33,181 bases of DNA. Origin: Actinomycetota bacterium (GTDB lineage: Bacteria > Actinomycetota > Acidimicrobiia > Acidimicrobiales > Microtrichaceae). Both the position numbers and the translations under genes were made by a program. Under the pieces are notes generated by a model. That model was not told where the DNA came from. It made no database searches and saw only the letters and a program-made list of their open reading frames with translations. The DNA is taken from assembly GCA_009700815.1 (NCBI GenBank), contig WLLG01000002.1:1-33181 (forward strand), given 5' to 3'. The number at the start of each line of letters is the position of its first letter. The first letter of the stretch is position 1. Shown here piece after piece: positions 8,969 to 17,386 of the stretch.

Positions 8969-10545
8969 TACTCGCTGGCCCAGGATCGGCTGCGCTCCAC
9001 GGCCCTTTGCCACTGAGAATACGAAGCATCTGCCTGAGTTCGATCTGCAGTTGGTTCTGCTTGAGCGTCTGCCTGCCACTGCTGGGATACCTCTGATAGG
9101 TCAGCCCAGATTCCAGCGCCCAGACCGGCTAGGTAGGAGGCTCCAAGAGCAGTGGTTTCCGCTACGGATGATCGCAGCACCTTTACCCCGAGTTGATCGG
9201 CCTGGAGTTGCAGGAGTAGCGGCATGACCGAGGCGCCGCCATCGACTCGAAGCTCCTCGATTTGGGTACGAGAAGCTGTGGTCATTGCATCAACTACATC
9301 TCGGGTTTGATAGGCCATGGCCTCGACAACTGCCCGAGCGAACTCTGCGCGACCGGATCCTCGAGTGATGCCGAGCACAGTGCCGCGGGCATATGGGTCC
9401 CAATACGGCGAGCCGAGACCGGCGAAGGCTGGCACGAATACCACACCTCCGCTGTCAGGCACAGACTCGGCCAGTGGTCCTATCTCGGCCGCCTCTTGAA
9501 TGATTCCTAGCCCGTCGCGAAGCCACTGCACAGCGGCGCCAGTTGCAAAGATGGACCCTTCGAGAGCGTAATGAGTGGTGAGTCCGTCAGTGGTGAGTCC
9601 GTCAGTGCTGAGTCCCTCAGTGCTGCTTGAGCCACTGGAACCTGATTCAGTGCCCAGCATCTGCTTGGGGAGTGTCCAAGCAACTGTGGTGAGGAGTCCC
9701 TCTGATGGCTCGGGGCAGGTGGACCCGACGTTCATGAGGACAAAGGAACCTGTGCCGTAGGTGTTTTTGGCCATACCAGGGTGCACACAAGCCTGTCCGA
9801 AGAGTGCGGCTTGCTGATCGCCAGCGATGCCGGTGATTGGAATACCCTCTGCCAGACCCGAACCCGCTGCTGTGGTGCCGAAGATCCCAGCAGAGGGCCG
9901 CACCTGAGGCAGGGCCGAGATGGGTACACCGAACAGATCACACAGGTCCGCAGACCACTCACCTGAGCGAATATCGAACAACATGGTTCGACTTGCGTTC
10001 GATGAATCAGTCAGGTGCGCTGCGCCTCCGGTCAAGTTCCACAGGAGCCATGAGTCGATGGTTCCAAGCAACAGATCCTCGTCGGCTGTAACTCCGCCCT
10101 GCGTGAGCAGCCACTCAATCTTGGAAGCCGAGAAATACGGATCAAGGACGAGTCCAGTGGTGGTACGAATCGCTGGTAGCTCTCCCTGGGCTTGGAGTTG
10201 TTCACAACGCTGAGCCGTCCTGCGGTCTTGCCAAACAATCGCGGCATGTACTGGCTTCTTTGTGCGACGACTCCATGCCACGATGGTCTCTCGCTGGTCA
10301 GTGATGCCGATTGCAGCGACAGTCCTGCCAAGCTTCGTCACGAGTTCATGAATGACCTGTTGGGTCACCGCCCAGATCTCGGCTGCATCATGTTCTACCC
10401 AACCTGGTTTCGGGAAATACTGGGTGAACTCGCGGTAACTCCGTCCCACAGGGTGGCCCTGTAGGTCGACAGCGAATGCGCGAACTCCGGTGGTCCCGGC
10501 GTCGATGGTCAGGATGACTGCATTGTCAGCAGAAGGTTCAGACAT
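8968..10545 (-). CDS. glpK: Glycerol kinase
   Basis: ILTIDAGTTGVRAFAVD, ITDQRETIVAWSRRTKKPVHAAIVWQDRRT, GIAGDQQAALFGQACVHPGMAKNTYGTGSFVLMN, YALEGSIFATGAAVQWLRDGLGII and FVPAFAGLGSPYWDPYARG. Confidence 0.97.
   Translation of the reverse strand: MSEPSADNAVILTIDAGTTGVRAFAVDLQGHPVGRSYREFTQYFPKPGWVEHDAAEIWAVTQQVIHELVTKLGRTVAAIGITDQRETIVAWSRRTKKPVHAAIVWQDRRTAQRCEQLQAQGELPAIRTTTGLVLDPYFSASKIEWLLTQGGVTADEDLLLGTIDSWLLWNLTGGAAHLTDSSNASRTMLFDIRSGEWSADLCDLFGVPISALPQVRPSAGIFGTTAAGSGLAEGIPITGIAGDQQAALFGQACVHPGMAKNTYGTGSFVLMNVGSTCPEPSEGLLTTVAWTLPKQMLGTESGSSGSSSTEGLSTDGLTTDGLTTHYALEGSIFATGAAVQWLRDGLGIIQEAAEIGPLAESVPDSGGVVFVPAFAGLGSPYWDPYARGTVLGITRGSGRAEFARAVVEAMAYQTRDVVDAMTTASRTQIEELRVDGGASVMPLLLQLQADQLGVKVLRSSVAETTALGASYLAGLGAGIWADLSEVSQQWQADAQAEPTADRTQADASYSQWQRAVERSRSWASE
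9574..9618 (-). repeat. 15-bp tandem repeat, 3 copies plus a partial, in frame inside glpK
   Basis: AGTGGTGAGTCCGTC x2, then AGTGCTGAGTCCCTC. On the minus strand it encodes TEGLSTDGLTTDGLTTH. Confidence 0.93.
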
Positions 10546-10611
10546 GACTCGTCACACTAGCGAGCGAGTCGTTCCTAGAACTGAATCTTCTCGTGGGCCT
10601 ATTCTGAGCCG

Positions 10612-11646
10612 ATGCGAATTGGCGTACTGACTTCTGGTGGTGACTGTCCTGGCCTGAATGCCGTAATCAGGGCACTCGTGCGAAAGACCGAAAAAGTTCA
10701 TGGCGGAACTGTTATCGGGTTCCGAGATGCCTGGCGTGGCGTTCTTGAAGATGACTTCGAGGTTCTCGACATCGAACGCTGCCGCGGAATTCTGCCTAGG
10801 GGAGGGACCATATTGGGCACCTCAAGGATTCAGCCCTATCAGTTTGAAGACGGAGTTTCACGAGTCGCAGATGCGATGCGCCGCCACGGCCTGGACGGGT
10901 TTATCGTGATCGGCGGAGATGGCTCCCTCAGTGCTGCTCGTGACCTCATGGCAGATGGCATTGCGTGCATCGGAATTCCCAAGACGATTGACAATGACAT
11001 TTCTGCAACTGAACTGACATTCGGATTTGATACTGCGGTTCATGTGGCCACCTCGGCAATAGACCGCTTGCATACAACTGCCGAGGCGCATGATCGGGTG
11101 ATGGTTGTAGAAGTCATGGGCAGAAACACCGGCCATATTGCGGTGCGTGCTGGACTTGCCGGTGGAGCAACCTTGACGCTCATTCCCGAAGTTCCATTTC
11201 AGATTGAGCAGATCTGTGAGGCCCTGACTCGTAGGCATAACGGGAATAAGTTTGCCTCCATTTTGGTCGTAGCCGAAGGGGCGCAACCAGCAGCAGGGTC
11301 AATGAGCGCGGCCACCTACGAGGTCGACCGTTTTGGTCATGAACGCCTAGGGGGCATCGGGCAGGTACTCGCCTCAGAAATTGAGGGCCGAACGGGCCTC
11401 GAGACTCGGGTCACGACCTTGGGGTACATCCAAAGAGGCGGAACTCCCACGGCATTCGATCGCATCCTGGCAACTCGATTTGGGGTGGCGGCCGCAGATG
11501 CTGCCGCCGAGGGCGATTGGGGCAAGATGGTTGCACTTCAGTCCGACAAGATCCGCCGAGTCGACCTTGATGCTGCGGTAAGTGCCCCAAAGACTGTGGA
11601 CCTTGATTTCTATGAGCAGGTCGTGTCGCCATTTTTTGCAGGTTAG
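10612..11646 (+). CDS. pfkA: 6-phosphofructokinase
   Basis: IGVLTSGGDCPGLNAVIRALV, IVIGGDGSLSAA, IGIPKTIDNDI and VMVVEVMGRNTGHIAVRAGLAGGA. Confidence 0.95.
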   Translation: MRIGVLTSGGDCPGLNAVIRALVRKTEKVHGGTVIGFRDAWRGVLEDDFEVLDIERCRGILPRGGTILGTSRIQPYQFEDGVSRVADAMRRHGLDGFIVIGGDGSLSAARDLMADGIACIGIPKTIDNDISATELTFGFDTAVHVATSAIDRLHTTAEAHDRVMVVEVMGRNTGHIAVRAGLAGGATLTLIPEVPFQIEQICEALTRRHNGNKFASILVVAEGAQPAAGSMSAATYEVDRFGHERLGGIGQVLASEIEGRTGLETRVTTLGYIQRGGTPTAFDRILATRFGVAAADAAAEGDWGKMVALQSDKIRRVDLDAAVSAPKTVDLDFYEQVVSPFFAG

Positions 11647-11660
11647 CAACTGATCGCTTT

Positions 11661-12296
11661 TTAGCAGCGAGTTGACAGGCTGGCCCTACGGGCCTCGAGG
11701 ACGCGATTGTTCTCTGGACTTAGTCCTGCGCTTTTTGCATCGTCCTCTGTTGCGAGAAGTGGTGCGAAGTCACACGCAGTGACTGTGCCGGAGTCTCCGC
11801 GTGCTGGCGTGCTGATCTGAATCGGCTCACCGTTAATCTCAACGTTCAAGCTGCTGACCTCGGAGCGCTCTGTGGCAGTGAGGACGAGTTGCCCAATGGC
11901 TTGTTGACGTGACAGCCCGAGCACATTGCCGAACTCGCTTGACAAGTTCAGCGTCAGATTGCCAGCAGCTTCTCGCAGCCCAATCAATCGAGTTCCAGCT
12001 GGAATAGAGCTCAGAGTCCCATCCACTTCGGACCCGGCCTGCGGGGGTAGAAGATCGGCCTCGAGCACTGTCTGCAAGCTGCGGTCTGCGAGTTCGGAGA
12101 TCTGCGGAATCAGCGAGCCGTCATTGACGTAATACAACACCGATGTCACCCGGCCCGATGTCGGCCCGGCGGGAGTTGTCGAGGTCGAGGAGCTGGGCTG
12201 CAGAATTCTCGGGGTCGAATCCACTCCGACTCCGCAGGAACTCGCCACACAGAGCATCAGTGCTGCCGCACAGCCAAGGACTGAGGGGCGTTTCAT
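11661..12296 (-). CDS. Short GerMN-domain lipoprotein (LpqB-like position)
   Basis: Lipobox-like signal CAAALMLCVASSC. GerMN-like region SVLYYVNDGSLIPQISELADRSLQTVLEADLLPPQAGSEVDGTLSSIPAGTRLIGL. Located directly downstream of the histidine kinase with a 4-bp overlap. Confidence 0.75.
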   Translation of the reverse strand: MKRPSVLGCAAALMLCVASSCGVGVDSTPRILQPSSSTSTTPAGPTSGRVTSVLYYVNDGSLIPQISELADRSLQTVLEADLLPPQAGSEVDGTLSSIPAGTRLIGLREAAGNLTLNLSSEFGNVLGLSRQQAIGQLVLTATERSEVSSLNVEINGEPIQISTPARGDSGTVTACDFAPLLATEDDAKSAGLSPENNRVLEARRASLSTRC

Positions 12297-13945
12297 ACGG
12301 GTGGATCCGGACTCTCATCGAGTCGAATGGCTGGCATTTGCCCCGTGAGCGCAAAAGTCTCTGCCTCGGCGGGAGTCACGGCGGCAAGATCTTCGGGATC
12401 ATCTGCCTCGAGTGGCTCCATCATGGGAAGCTCCAAGACAAATCGCGATCCCTGACCGCCATCGTGGCGGTCCTCAACCCAAACGCTGCCACCCTGAAGC
12501 CGAGCATGTTCTGCAGCTAATGCCAGCCCCAGCCCGACGCCCATATCGATCCCGCGGCTGCCACCTTGGTCCCCGCGGTTAAAGCGGTCAAAGATCTTGT
12601 CCCGCTCGCCTTCTGGCACGCCCGGACCACTGTCTTCTACTGAGATGCGCACGGTGGGGGCCGACAAAATAATCCCGAGGTGGTCTGGCTCGTGCAGTTC
12701 TACGGTGACGCTGGTAGCCCCATCGGCATACTTTCGGGCATTGTCAAAGAAGTTGGCAAGGATGCGCACTAAGCGGCGCTTATCGCAGGCAATGACAAGG
12801 TCAGTTAGCTCGGGATCAGCTTCTACTGGCACTGCAGCGTGAGCAACCATTCGAACGGCGGCTTCTACAGTTGGCACCAGAGCTACCGCATCGAGTTCGA
12901 GCCGAACTGCTCCAGCATCAAAGCGAGAAATCTCCAAGAGATCCTCTACTAGCTGTGTAAATCGGCCCATATCCAGTGAGAGCAGGTCGAGGGCTTGTTG
13001 GGAGCGCTCAGGTAGTACTTCTCTGGTGTTTTGCAGGACCTCAATCGAAGCGTTGAGCGTGGTCAGCGGCGATCGAAGCTCGTGGCTGACATCGCTAGCA
13101 AAGCGTGCATCACGGTTAATGCGTTCCTGCAAGGCGCTCACCATGTCGTTGAAGTTGGCTACAAGTGGAGCTAGATCTGGGTCTGCTGCATAATCCGCAT
13201 ATTCGATTCGAGTGTCAAGTTGCCCCAGAGCTACAGACTCGGCCGCATCTCGGATTCGGTTGAGTGGCCGGAGTGCATACTTGCTCGCCCAGTAGCCAAG
13301 GCCGACTGCAACAAGCGTGGTGAGTAGCGCCGCAAACGCCAACCGAAGGCCCAGGCTGCGAATTGCTGTGTCGATGTCGCCGAGTTGATTGATCTGGAAG
13401 TAGCTGGCATTTGAATCGGGCAGAGCCACGCCCACCACGAGAAGCGATTCGCCGTCGAAACGAAACCGCATGACTGCGTTGTTTCGCTCCTGCACCACAG
13501 AGTCAAGAAACTCGGCGGGCAAAGCGTCAATGCCGTAGCGGGCATCTACTGAGACGGTGCTGGGATCCTCGCCGCTGAGCGGAACTGCTGCTCCGGTGAG
13601 GAGGAGTGGTGACCCTGACTCTGGTAGCGAACTCAACAGTGTTTGTAGGTCCGCAGTCTCGGCGGAGCCGAGCGCTCCCGACACAGTGTCGGCATTAGCA
13701 ATTGCCTGTGCCGTAAGGGTTTGTTCTCGAGTGGTCAGCAGGGTGTTCTTGGCAACAGTCACAGTGGTCACAGCGAGTACCACTGACAGCAGCATGGCAA
13801 CAGCAGCAACTGCTAAGACAATTCGACCTCGCAGGCCGATCTGAATAGCGCGCTGCAATCGGACCACGCTGCGCCGTTCGGTCTCAGGAGTCTGAGCGGG
13901 TACATCTTGCGGGCTGGTCATCTTTGATTTCTCAACTCGGGTCAA
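12293..13945 (-). CDS. HAMP-containing sensor histidine kinase (MtrB-like)
   Basis: Two transmembrane segments, HAMP region ALRPLNRIRDAAESVALGQLDTRIEYAD, H-box ASDVSHELRSPLTTL, N-box LANFFDNARKYADGA, G1/G2 boxes DSGPGVPEGERDKIFDRFNRG and GVGLGLALAAEHA. Confidence 0.92.
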   Translation of the reverse strand: MTRVEKSKMTSPQDVPAQTPETERRSVVRLQRAIQIGLRGRIVLAVAAVAMLLSVVLAVTTVTVAKNTLLTTREQTLTAQAIANADTVSGALGSAETADLQTLLSSLPESGSPLLLTGAAVPLSGEDPSTVSVDARYGIDALPAEFLDSVVQERNNAVMRFRFDGESLLVVGVALPDSNASYFQINQLGDIDTAIRSLGLRLAFAALLTTLVAVGLGYWASKYALRPLNRIRDAAESVALGQLDTRIEYADYAADPDLAPLVANFNDMVSALQERINRDARFASDVSHELRSPLTTLNASIEVLQNTREVLPERSQQALDLLSLDMGRFTQLVEDLLEISRFDAGAVRLELDAVALVPTVEAAVRMVAHAAVPVEADPELTDLVIACDKRRLVRILANFFDNARKYADGATSVTVELHEPDHLGIILSAPTVRISVEDSGPGVPEGERDKIFDRFNRGDQGGSRGIDMGVGLGLALAAEHARLQGGSVWVEDRHDGGQGSRFVLELPMMEPLEADDPEDLAAVTPAEAETFALTGQMPAIRLDESPDPPV

Positions 13946-13977
13946 TCAACTCTGGCTGCGGGTTCGTTGGGCCACAG

Positions 13978-14676
13978 CTATGGCTGAAGCTTGTAGCCGA
14001 GGCCGCGAACAGTCATGACGTGGCGGGGGTTGGCAGGGTCTGCTTCAACCTTGGTTCGCAGGCGCCGCACGTGCACATCCACGAGGCGACCATCTCCGAA
14101 GACACCATGGCCCCAGACCTTCTCTAGCAAGTCTTCACGAGAAAACACCTTGCCGGGGCTATTGGCCAACTCGACGAGCAGTCGAAATTCGGTCTTCGTG
14201 AGGTGGATCTGTACGCCGTCTCGGCTGACTACTCCCTCTTGGGGAACGATCTCTAAGTCGCCGAACTGAAGGTGGGGGTTTCCCGGCTGAGCAGGTCGTG
14301 CACGTCGCAGCATCGCCCGAATTCGCGCAGAGAGTTCTTTGGGCTGTAGGGGTTTGGTCATGTAGTCATCTGCGCCTGCTTCAAGGCCAGCCACCACATC
14401 GTGGGTATCTGCACGTGCCGTCACCATGATGATCGGCACGTCACTTCTACGCCGTATCGTTCGGCAGACCTCAAACCCATCAATCCCTGGCAGCATGATG
14501 TCGATTAGGACGACATCAGTGGGGGACCGACCAAATGAGATGATTGCATCCTCGCCAGTTTCGGATTCGTCAACCTGCCAGCCCTCGTCCTCGAGTGCAA
14601 GCTTGACTGAACCACGGATGCGATGATCGTCCTCGACGTAGAGAATTCGTGTACCCACTGCTCTAGTCTCCCTCAT
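13978..14676 (-). CDS. OmpR-family response regulator (MtrA-like)
   Basis: ILYVEDDHRIRGSVKLALEDEG, phosphoacceptor VVLIDIMLPGIDGFEVCR, ADDYMTKPLQPKEL, winged-helix LTKTEFRLLVELANSPGKVFSREDLLEKVWGHGVFGDGRLVDVHVRRLRTKVE. Confidence 0.93.
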   Translation of the reverse strand: MRETRAVGTRILYVEDDHRIRGSVKLALEDEGWQVDESETGEDAIISFGRSPTDVVLIDIMLPGIDGFEVCRTIRRRSDVPIIMVTARADTHDVVAGLEAGADDYMTKPLQPKELSARIRAMLRRARPAQPGNPHLQFGDLEIVPQEGVVSRDGVQIHLTKTEFRLLVELANSPGKVFSREDLLEKVWGHGVFGDGRLVDVHVRRLRTKVEADPANPRHVMTVRGLGYKLQP

Positions 14677-14712
14677 CTCAGGGTGCAGATGCTCACTCCT
14701 CGGAGCGAGGAC

Positions 14713-15606
14713 TCAGACTCGGGCAGCACCAAGCATGCAGAGGAGTTCTTGGAGCGGGCCAAAGAGCAGTGGGCTAGCAGCAAGAATGCCTTCGGTTTCG
14801 GTCGAGCCTGGGTCAAGACTCCCTACCTGGGCTCCGGCTTCGGTTGCGATCAGAGCGCCGGCCGCAAAGTCCCAAGCGGAGAGGCCAACCTCGAAATACG
14901 CATCCACTCTTCCACCCGCAACCGAGCACAAGTCAACCGCTGCCGATCCGAGTCGCCGGATGTCCCGAATCTTTGGCAAGAGTTCTGCAATGACCTTGCC
15001 TTGGCGTGCTCTGCGCTCGGCTGAGTAGGAGAATCCTGTTGCAACGAGCGCTGTGGCGAGGAATTCCTCGCTGCTGCGATCAGTCGGGCGGTTGAGCTGA
15101 AGCTGCTCTAAGTTGCAAAATGCACCCCCGCCCAGAGTCGCGGTGAAGGTGCGGCTGTGAGTGGGGTCCGCAACAAGGCCAGCAACAGTTTGGCCGTCAA
15201 TCTGTGCCGCGATTGAGACTGCATAACCCGGAAGGTTGTAGACATAATTGGTCGTGCCGTCGATAGGATCTACGAACCACACCACCTCCGAGGCAGATTC
15301 TCGATTGTGGGTAAGGCCAGCTTGGGTTTCTTCGCCAATCACAACATCTTCAGGCCGGTGAGCGGCTATCACCCGTTTGATGAGATCCTCCGAAGCAAGG
15401 TCCATCTCGGTGACATGATCCGTGGCAGAGCTTTTTTGTTCAATCTGAAATGAACTTGGTCGGTTGGTGTAGATGAGTTCGACTGCACCTTGTGCAGCCA
15501 CGGATGCAATGTGGAGTAGATCTTGGTAGAGCTCCGAATGGTCAGTGGTGTGGGTCACGGCTAGTTGCTCTCTGATTGCTGTTCCCGTTGCTGAATTGTG
15601 TCCCAT
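14713..15606 (-). CDS. Inositol monophosphatase family protein
   Basis: TEMDLASEDLIKRVI, VIGEET, WFVDPIDGTTNYVYNLPGYAVSIA and SAWDFAAGALIATEAGAQVG are IMPase motifs. Confidence 0.9.
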   Translation of the reverse strand: MGHNSATGTAIREQLAVTHTTDHSELYQDLLHIASVAAQGAVELIYTNRPSSFQIEQKSSATDHVTEMDLASEDLIKRVIAAHRPEDVVIGEETQAGLTHNRESASEVVWFVDPIDGTTNYVYNLPGYAVSIAAQIDGQTVAGLVADPTHSRTFTATLGGGAFCNLEQLQLNRPTDRSSEEFLATALVATGFSYSAERRARQGKVIAELLPKIRDIRRLGSAAVDLCSVAGGRVDAYFEVGLSAWDFAAGALIATEAGAQVGSLDPGSTETEGILAASPLLFGPLQELLCMLGAARV

Positions 15607-15863
15607 TCGCCAAAGGCCCGCAGCGTCAGAACCGCAACCACGGCAACACCGCCAGCCCCGAGCAGCATGGAGATAAACGTGATGAACCCCAAATATGCGC
15701 CGCCAAAGCGGCCGAGTTCTGCGAAGGCATAGCCAATCAATCCTCCCGCAGCGGCACCAATAAAGATCGATCCGAATGCCAGTGCCCGGGCCAAGACAGA
15801 GGGCAGCGCCGTGTCTGGATCGCTGGGTTGGGGGTCTGGGCGTGAAGGTTCGACTCGAGCCAT
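15561..15863 (-). CDS. Small membrane protein
   Basis: 100-aa ORF with two hydrophobic segments (IFIGAAAGGLIGYAFAELG; YLGFITFISMLLGAGGVAVVAVLTL). Its end overlaps the IMPase 5' end by about 45 bp, so one of the two starts may need adjusting. Confidence 0.6.
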   Translation of the reverse strand: MARVEPSRPDPQPSDPDTALPSVLARALAFGSIFIGAAAGGLIGYAFAELGRFGGAYLGFITFISMLLGAGGVAVVAVLTLRAFGEWDTIQQREQQSESN

Positions 15864-16000
15864 GAGTAGCGAGTTTACGGCCGGGCCGAATAAAAGGTTA
15901 AGGCAGGCTCTCCGGCTGCCGATTTATTGAGCGGCAGGAAAATTTCGACGAAGTCAATTCGGCCAGGCACACAGTGCTGGCAGCTAGGGAGACAAAGACT

Positions 16001-16798
16001 ATGCACTCACGACGTAACCCCGAAGAACCACTTGTTCCACCACATCGTCTTGGCGAACTCCTGTGCGAGGCTCGCTTGCACCAAGGGCTCAGTTTGGATG
16101 CCGCTGCTAACGAACTCGGGCCCGACTGGTCAGCTCTGACCCTGCTCGAGATCGAAACTGGCTACCGAACAATTCCAGATCAGGACCTGCTGATTCTGAC
16201 CGAGATGTACAAGATCGACACTGCAGCGCTGATCCCCTCGCGTTCTCACCTAGTACTCGAGATCGACGATCGAATCCAAGATCGAGGCAACCTAACGGTC
16301 CACTTTGTAGGTGGTGCAGGTGGCCCCGGCGATGAAGCTGAGAGTGCCGAGGCTGGGGAAGTGCTGACCCGCTATCTTGCTGCGCTGTATTCGATGCGTG
16401 GCATTGAACCAGGTGAGATCATTCCGCTCCGCAAGCCCGACATGAAGGTGCTCGCAGAGGCACTTGGGCGATCCGCAGAGCAAATTGAGCAGGAACTCAT
16501 TGAGATGATGCTGCTCAGCACAGAGTCGGTTCGAACTCGCGGTTCGAGGTTGCGAAATCGCGTGCTGATCCCAGCGCTCGGCATAGTTGTGGCCGTTACG
16601 GCCGTTGGCATGCTGCTGCTAGTCAGCGAAGAAAGTGGCGCCACCGACGCAGTGCAGTCTGGGGTTCAGCCCGCTGCCGCAGCTTCTGAGTCTGTCAACC
16701 CATCAGTGGGTTCGGCGGTCCCTACCGAGATTGGTGATGCAGTAGTTCAGGAGCGGTTGCCTGACGGATCCCCAGGACCGGTCCTGACCCGAGACTGA
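16001..16798 (+). CDS. Membrane-anchored XRE-type HTH protein
   Basis: N-terminal HTH-like LGELLCEARLHQGLSLDAAANELGPDWSALTLLEIETGYRTIPDQDLLILTEMY, single transmembrane segment VLIPALGIVVAVTAVGMLLLV, short extracytoplasmic tail. Alternative start at 15974. Confidence 0.7.
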   Translation: MHSRRNPEEPLVPPHRLGELLCEARLHQGLSLDAAANELGPDWSALTLLEIETGYRTIPDQDLLILTEMYKIDTAALIPSRSHLVLEIDDRIQDRGNLTVHFVGGAGGPGDEAESAEAGEVLTRYLAALYSMRGIEPGEIIPLRKPDMKVLAEALGRSAEQIEQELIEMMLLSTESVRTRGSRLRNRVLIPALGIVVAVTAVGMLLLVSEESGATDAVQSGVQPAAAASESVNPSVGSAVPTEIGDAVVQERLPDGSPGPVLTRD

Positions 16799-16830
16799 GT
16801 TCTGAACTGCTGGGGCCTGACTCCTGCAAG

Positions 16831-16898
16831 CTAGGGCCCTCAGCAAACTAGGGCCCTCTGCAAACTAGGGCCCTCTGCAAACTAGGGTCCCCTGCATG
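16831..16898 (+). repeat. 17-bp tandem repeat, 4 copies, abutting a start codon
   Basis: CTAGGGCCCTCAGCAAA/CTAGGGCCCTCTGCAAA/CTAGGGCCCTCTGCAAA/CTAGGGTCCCCTGCATG. The last unit contains the ATG at 16896. Confidence 0.97.
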
Positions 16899-17351
16899 AT
16901 TCGACTTCGATCTGCTGGATTCTTTGTCCTAGCTAGCTGCTTCGTTCTAGCCGTGAGTTGCGCCGGTTCTAACTCTGCGGGTTCTCCAGATCCATCTGCT
17001 TCACCTGGTGATCAAGCAACTCAGGGTCTACCTGAAGTGCCGCAAAGCAAATTTGTAGACAAGACATCGCTTCCCGAGGTGACCGTCATTGTCAAGGACA
17101 ACGTGTACTCCCCGCAGTACATCACGGTCTCGCCTGGAACCAAAGTTGTGTTTAACAATCAGGGCCGGAACCCTCACAATGTGATTCCTGTGCAGAAAGG
17201 CGCATTCGAGCAGATCGCTACTGATGACCTGCAGCCTGATGAGCAGGCTCAGGTGATTTTCGACGAACCGGGCATGTATCCCTACTACTGCTCGCTACAC
17301 GGAACTCCTAAAGCCGGAATGAACGGTCGGGTTCAAGTAGCAGAGAGCTAG
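16896..17351 (+). CDS. Cupredoxin (plastocyanin-like) lipoprotein
   Basis: Lipobox FVLAVSCAG. Type-1 copper ligands in RNPHNVIP and YYCSLHGTPKAGMNGRVQV. Confidence 0.9.
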   Translation: MIRLRSAGFFVLASCFVLAVSCAGSNSAGSPDPSASPGDQATQGLPEVPQSKFVDKTSLPEVTVIVKDNVYSPQYITVSPGTKVVFNNQGRNPHNVIPVQKGAFEQIATDDLQPDEQAQVIFDEPGMYPYYCSLHGTPKAGMNGRVQVAES

Positions 17352-17386
17352 GAACTACGACGAGTGCTTCTGGCCGGAGGGGCTGT

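Noticed and set aside
11650-11674. Terminator between convergent pfkA and the GerMN gene (TCGCTttttagcAGCGA)
   Set aside because: Only a 5-bp stem without a good flanking T tract; too weak to call.
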